Assembly: GCA_015499985.1 (NCBI GenBank)
Contig: JAAAUF010000054.1
Location: 1 to 14,355, forward strand
Direction of reading: 5' to 3'
DNA from: Haplosporangium gracile
Lineage: Eukaryota > Mortierellomycota > Mortierellomycetes > Mortierellales > Mortierellaceae
Length of the DNA stretch: 14,355 nucleotides
The position numbers and the translations under genes were made by a program. This document shows positions 9,195 to 14,355 of the stretch, in pieces (the stretch's first letter is position 1; each line of letters begins with the position of its first letter). The notes beneath the pieces are model-generated. The model saw nothing but the letters and a program-made list of their open reading frames with translations. It was not told the DNA's origin and did not search any database.

Positions 9195-12100
9195 ATGTCG
9201 GAAGCCGTCCTCTCTCAGATCCTCACCAGCCTCGCTGATCTCAAAGCAACGCAGCAGTTGCTCGCTGACAAGGTAAGAAAACAGTGGCGGTTCTTGGTTG
9301 TAATATGAAGGAATGTCATATCATGCTGTTTTTTTTTGCAGTGATGCTTTTTCGTTGGTCAGGCACCAAATATGCAGAAACGTAACTGAGGGTGGTACAC
9401 AAACAATAAAAATTACGCCCCTTCTTCTTCCCTTGTTTTCCCGTTTCTCTAACCACCCCTATTCAAAAAAAACCCCCCCTCGCTTCTAGGTCGACAAAAT
9501 CCAGGCCGACACTGTCCTGTCCAAGGAAGACCATCTACTCCGAAAGGTTGCCCACTACCACAACAGCCCAGGTATGTTTTTCTAAAAAGTGAACGTGCGC
9601 CAGAAGGAAAGTGGTTACTTTGTCCTTGGACTAGTGGATTCGAGAAGGAAAGAAAAAAGGAAAATCGAAGTAACATCAAACCACTGCGCCGGCATATATG
9701 CATGCATCCTTGTAAAAAGAAAAGAAAAGCGAAGAGAAGAGAGAGAACCGTGGCATTTTAGCATAATGTCATGGCGTATTTGCCTCCTCCCTTTATGAAA
9801 TTGTTGTTCTTATGCATATAACTGCATGCCCCATAATTTTATCTGCGTTTTTATCCCCTACTCTCTCTTGCCCCTTCCTGTCCCCTTTCTTGCTTTTTGA
9901 GACGGATTGCGCGCATAGCGGGACTTTTTTTTGGGCGCAGGCAGAGGCAGGTCGTCATGCTGACGACGGAAGAGTTGGTGTATATCACTTGGTTTTTCCC
10001 ACCTTCCTTTGTTTGCTGAATTTGGTCTTTTTGGTCTTTTATTCTTTCTAACTGTATCTGGCTGTCTGTCTCCTTTCGTCGCATGTAGGTCAATCAGACT
10101 CTGATGGTGATACCATTGTCTCTCCCACCTTTGGCAGCGAGCCAAATAACGATGCTTCCGCCAGCGTCTACACCGACAAGCCTGTCATTACCAGTAAGTA
10201 TATTATCGAATGTGTCTTGCTCCAACGGAATCTTAACAAAAAAAAACATTCTTTCTAACCATTGCTATCGTCGTCCCTTACTGCAGCCTACCCCGGACAG
10301 AAGGATATCAAGCCTTTGAAACTGAACTGGGGCGAGGCGACTCCTCAGGCTCGTGGGCCCATCGTTGTCTCCCGTCTGGCCAACTCGATCAATGTCCGGT
10401 AAGTATCAGTGAAGAAGGCGAATTGTTCAGCAGTGTTGTGATTGACTATTGTTAACAAGAGATGGTGTTACTTTTCGAGAAACGGTGATCAGTGTGACTC
10501 AACAACAAGCCTGCCTCGTTTACTTATTGTATTGTTGCAATAGCAATGCTATCGGTGCATATGGTGGCCCATACTCTATCTACCGTTCCCTCGCTGTCGC
10601 CATGGGTGACCTGCCCGCCAATGTAAGTACCATTTCGATGGACGCTGAGTATGAAAGAGAACGCGTTCTATGCCATTGTTCTCTTTTGACCCTATCCCAG
10701 ATTTATATCTCACTCGTCGTTCTTTTGATTATTTCAATCCCAGCACAAACCCAATTTCGAACACACGCAGCCTCCAATCATGATCCACCAGCAGCCTCAA
10801 TGGTCCGACCCCTCCAAGATTGTCTCCATGGACCCCTTTGGCCATCTCACCAGTCAGTACTACAAGGCCGAGATTGACAAGGGTCTCGACATCCGCCCCA
10901 CCATCGCCATTACCCGTGCACACATGATCGTCCCCGAACTGCAAACAGAGGTCAACAACGGCGGTCTCAAGGTCGACGGCAAGATCATGGTCAACGAGGC
11001 AGGAGAGCTCAATGTCCACAAGGCTGCTGTCGACCCCGTCTGGTATCTCCCCGGTGTCGCCGCACGTTTGAATGTCGAGGAGGATCTCTTGCGTCGTGCT
11101 CTCTTGTAAGCTAACTAAATAGCCTGTTTTTGTTGGGCTATGACGTAATCGGAAGGATGAGGGTGGTGATGAAAGGAAAGAGGATATGCATGTTACTACT
11201 CTTCTAGTCCTAACCACTTTTACCTTGTTTGTCGTATGTCACTGACGTGTTTGTGTCTTTATCATTTCAGTGAGAACACTGGAGGCATGTATCCAGAGCT
11301 CATCACCCGACCCGACCTCAAGGTCTTTTTGCCACCCATCGGCGGTTTGACATGCTACATCTTTGGAAACCACGAGTTGCTTTCGGATCCCAAGATCCGC
11401 CTGACAGTTCGTGTTCACGATGAGTGCAATGGCTCTGATGTCTTTGGTTCCGATATCTGTACCTGCAGACCCTACCTCGTATATGGCATGAAGGAGTGTA
11501 TCAAGGAAGCCCAGAACGGTGGCGTAGGTCTCATCATCTACTGTAAGTTTTTTACGATGCACTGTCTTTCACCTTTTTGGATGTATAGCTTCCTATCTTT
11601 TTACTGCCCTGAAAATGTTTGTATATATCCGACGCTAACCTCTTTTGTGCCTTTCATTGTTGTTGCATTGTCATTCGATTTTAGTCCGCAAGGAGGGTCG
11701 TGCTTTGGGAGAGGTCACAAAGTACCTGGTCTACAATGCTCGCAAGCGAGGAGGAGATTCTGCCGCAAAGTACTTCCAGAGAACGGAGAACGTCGCAGGA
11801 GTCAAGGATATGCGATTTCAAGCACTCATGCCCGATGTCCTCCACTGGCTTGGAGTCACCAAAATCGACCGCTTCATGTCGATGTCGAACATGAAGCACG
11901 ACGCTATCATTGATGCTGGCATCAAGGTATGCATCATCATCATCATCATCTCCAACAATAATGATTGTGTGTGTCGCCTGTTTACTTGTTTCTGTTGACG
12001 AGAGCTAAAATTAGCCATTGAGATTTTATCATATTTTTACCAACAAAAAAACATAGATCTTGGAGCGTGTTCCCATTCCCGATGACTTGATCCCCCCAGA

Positions 12101-12218
12101 TTCCAAGGTGGAGATGGATGCCAAGATCGCCGCTGGCTATTTTACAACCGGACACATCCCCGACGCCGAGGAGCTGTGCCGCACAGTCGGTCGTGGCTGG
12201 CAGGAGTTCCATCAGTAA
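9195..12218 (+). CDS. URC1: GTP cyclohydrolase II-like protein of uracil catabolism, URC1 type (9 exons)
   Basis: Exons are 9195-9272, 9490-9571, 10089-10193, 10287-10398, 10544-10622, 10744-11105, 11271-11542, 11685-11926 and 12057-12218; all introns are GT-AG and phases agree, giving about 497 residues. Residues 1-88 are an extension, residues about 90-300 fit the GTP_CH_N domain of URC1-like proteins, and residues about 300-445 fit GTP cyclohydrolase II. The zinc cysteines are C325, C336 and C338 in HDECNGSDVFGSDICTC, with the spacing of E. coli RibA C54, C65 and C67. The RibA Tyr105, Asp126 and Arg128 appear to match Y380, D405 and R407. The RibA segment TNNPKK is replaced by MSNMKH, and the N-terminal domain is absent from riboflavin enzymes, so URC1 is preferred over RIB1. 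URC1 is known from genetics in Saccharomyces (Lachancea) kluyveri to be needed for growth on uracil as nitrogen source; its exact reaction I leave open. No other URC gene is in the window. Confidence 0.9.
9572..10088 (+). other. Long intron 2 of URC1 (517 nt)
   Basis: This GTATGT-to-TGTAG intron is two to five times longer than the other seven introns of the gene (93-217 nt). It holds AG-rich and then CT-rich tracts and two ATGCATATA-type palindromic patches near 9691-9707 and 9811-9830. I see no convincing coding frame in it. Confidence 0.75.
11932..11950 (+). repeat. CAT microsatellite in URC1 intron 8
   Basis: Six consecutive CAT triplets lie just after the exon 8 donor site. They are intronic, so length changes should not affect the protein unless splicing is disturbed. 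Confidence 0.7.
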
Positions 12219-14142
12219 AAGAAGGTAATGCACAAAACAAGCACGAAATATCTGAGGACATTTGGAAAGGGAGTCTGAGACTCTTTTAAGTTCCTTGTCT
12301 GTTTACCTGCCTGACTGAGGTGCTGGATCTTGACGTGTCTGCGAGGAGGTGGTGGTGCGTGGTAGAGTCTGGACGTAATACTAGATCTAGTTTGTAAAGT
12401 AGTTGTTGTTTTTGCTAATCTGTTACCCTTTTCTGTTTATTTTCTTTTGCGCTCGTGTCTTTTTTTTTCTGTTTACCCTCTCATTGTACTTCCGTTTTCT
12501 TGAACTCTTTGTAGACTGGAATACAATGAGTGTCTTTTTTGAACAATAATCTTTTTAGCCCGTCCGTCCCACCGTCTATTCATTGTCTATCTTTGATCTC
12601 TTTTCAACTGACCGCTTTGACATTCAAATGCAGAAAATTTTTCTGTCGATGACAAAGACAGAAAAAGATGCTCTGTCCCTCCCCTTATATTTTATTCCCT
12701 TTCTTTTTCCGTTCATCGCGGAAGGGCGCATCGTCACCCTGAGTCTACTGTACAGCATCGATCGGGTACATTAAAGAAAAAATTAGCGATGAAGGTGGAG
12801 TCGAATCCTTCTCATCATCTCTCTTCGCTCATTTTGACTATTTTGTTGTCTGAATGGGCTCTCGGGCCTTCTCTCTTTGTCTCTTTCTGTCTCTGTGCTC
12901 CTTACTTTCTGTCCCTCTGTGTGCCTGTCCGTTTTCCCTCCCCTCTGATCACAATTGTTTTGAGGGGCCTTTTTGTTTTCTCTTGTTCTTTTAACTCGAT
13001 TCCCTCTTCTCTCGCTTTCTCTCTCGTGTTGACTTTGCGCTCAAAAAAAGAAAGCATTTGACTTCCATCTATCTAGATTATTGTGTCTTTTGGGTCAACT
13101 ACCTTATTTTTTTTATGTATATATTCGCTGATGTTTTTTCATTTAATATTCCTTGCTCGTGCCCGGTTGATTGCTTGAGGCTGTTTTCACTGTTAAGAGT
13201 ACTCCGTTTTTTATGCCAAATCTATCATCGAAAAGATAACGACAACAAAGAGTAAGGGCGTTGATAACTTTTATCCACCACGATAGAAGGGCTTCGAGGG
13301 TAACATTAATTAATGAGTAGGGTGGAATGGCATGAGCGACCCACAACCCGGTACGATCTTTATTTTTGGCATGATTGTCACCGGGAAAGAAAAATAATGG
13401 ACGATCATCTGCTAAAATTTTAAGTTTCAATTTTCCTATGCTTGGGACCATTGGGTAGGATTTCAGACACGGCTGGGATAAGGGAGACGAGGCGTTGGAA
13501 CATTTAGAGAGAATGAAGAAGAGGCAGAGGGCTGTATGATTGAGATGAACAGACTAACTTGAATAGAAGGAAGTTACCATCGCAAAGAAGAGCACGTCGC
13601 ATTGCGCCCAGTGAGGCATTTGCATGCTTGCCATGCTCTAATTGCCCCATCCTCTTAACAATTGTTTTCTTGTCCTTAATGCCTTAACCATGTGCGCGCG
13701 TGTATGCCGCATTATTAGTCTACCATTCAATGCTATTCTTTAATTTGATAGACTTTGCTTTTTGTTACGACGGTGACCACAGAGCTATGGTTCATTGTTT
13801 TTTCCACCGCTCGAGCAAGGTTCTCGTTGGTCAGTCATGCTATTCATTGAAACACTATGCTACTGGTTCTAGGATTAGGTGTTTGTATTGTACCTGCGGT
13901 CTTTTTTTCTCTTTGCTTTGTACGGCCGGTTCTTTGTCTCCTCCGTCGCTGTCGTTGTTGCACCAACGTGAGTTCATCGTTGAATGCATTTTAGACAATT
14001 GACAAATTGCATGGGCGAAAAACAACAAGCACCAAAGAAAACAACAAGCAACAAAGGAAACAACAAACAACAAAAGAGATCAAGCCCAGTCTTGCTCACC
14101 CTCTTTTCTTGCCCTTACCCCTGGACATGTTTATCTCTTTAT
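12219..14142. other. URC1 3' region and long non-coding stretch
   Basis: About 1.9 kb follows the URC1 stop without a supportable gene on either strand. The first 300 nt or so are probably the 3' UTR and terminator region. A pyrimidine-rich block on the + strand (about 12840-13030) resembles a promoter or leader but no credible start and frame follow it. The remaining frames are short and AT-rich. A CAACAA-rich repeat lies near its end. Confidence 0.5.
14018..14076 (+). repeat. Imperfect triplication of a 20-nt CAACAA-rich unit
   Basis: Three adjacent copies of about 20 nt (14018-14037, 14038-14057, 14058-14076) share the pattern AAAACAACAAGCAACAAAGG with one to several changes each. The unit has no dyad symmetry. 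It sits about 70 nt before the CCAAT-like motif of the putative next promoter. Confidence 0.65.
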
Positions 14143-14160
14143 CCAATCGCAGTATTTAAA
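14143..14160 (+). promoter_or_regulatory. CCAAT and TATA-like elements of a putative downstream gene
   Basis: CCAAT at 14143-14147 is followed by TATTTAAA at 14153-14160, and a pyrimidine-rich stretch starts about 10 nt later. The order resembles the URC1 promoter. The two elements are closer together than is usual, so only one may be used. The coding start would lie beyond 14355. Confidence 0.4.
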
Positions 14161-14355
14161 TTTACGCCTTACTTTCTCTCCTTTCCTCTTCTTCTTCCTC
14201 CACATTTCCCTTTTTTCTTTTCTCGGCCGTCGCCTCTCCGCCTCCTCTTTCTGATTGAGCACGCTGTCCTCGGCGTCGTCCATACAAACACATACACATA
14301 CCCTCAAACATCCTTCGCCTTTCCCTTGATCGCCTTGCATTCGACATTCAGTCCG
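14161..14355 (+). other. Probable 5' leader of a gene beyond the window
   Basis: This sequence is CT-rich at first and then mixed, with no ATG on the + strand up to the window edge. It matches the style of the leaders of URC1 and the FYVE gene. The product cannot be told from this window. Confidence 0.35.

Noticed and set aside
9195..12218. Assignment as the riboflavin-pathway GTP cyclohydrolase II (RIB1/RibA)
   Set aside because: A long N-terminal domain is present that riboflavin enzymes lack, and the TNNPKK segment is replaced by MSNMKH, which fits the URC1 group better.
12795..12816. T-arm-like GAGTCGAATCC sequence suggesting a tRNA
   Set aside because: The flanking GAAGG and CCTTC pair around an 11-nt loop, not a 7-nt T-loop, and no matching acceptor, D or anticodon arms are found upstream.
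1..14355. CRISPR array, insertion sequence, transposon or viral element
   Set aside because: No regularly spaced repeats, terminal inverted repeats with a transposase, reverse transcriptase motifs or viral genes were seen on either strand.

Overview
The window looks like ordinary nuclear DNA from a filamentous fungus, most plausibly an early-diverging Mucoromycota species such as Mortierella or a relative. This rests on many short GT-AG introns (mostly 90-220 nt), pyrimidine-rich 5' leaders, C-ending codons in the conserved exons, long low-complexity tracts in a signalling protein, and the presence of both ARL8 and a fungal URC1-type protein. The lineage is inferred from general features, not from a search.

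Layout: (1) 304-4700, + strand, a four-exon gene for a protein of about 1368 residues with a split PH-like domain and a complete FYVE zinc finger. (2) 4983-6670, - strand, a five-exon ARL8 small GTPase gene of 184 residues, convergent with gene 1 across a 282-nt gap and carrying an unusually long 794-nt intron. (3) 6984-7184, - strand, a candidate small protein with two predicted membrane helices that I do not recognise. (4) About 7185-8640, a gene-poor stretch with strong purine/pyrimidine strand asymmetry. (5) 8644-12218, + strand, a promoter with a TATA box and a nine-exon gene for a GTP-cyclohydrolase-II-like protein of about 497 residues, best matched to URC1 of the fungal uracil catabolic (URC) pathway. 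(6) 12219-14355, a long non-coding stretch that ends in a triplicated CAACAA-rich repeat and what looks like the promoter and leader of a further + strand gene beyond the window.

Functional links are weak. FYVE domains bind PI3P on endosomes and ARL8 acts on lysosomes or late endosomes, so the convergent pair shares an endolysosomal theme, but nothing in the sequence shows that they work together. URC1 is a separate metabolic gene. No mobile element, CRISPR array, tRNA or rRNA was found, and I see no convincing novel multi-gene system. The points most worth checking are the unknown two-helix ORF, the long ARL8 intron, the N-terminal extension of URC1, and the split PH domain.
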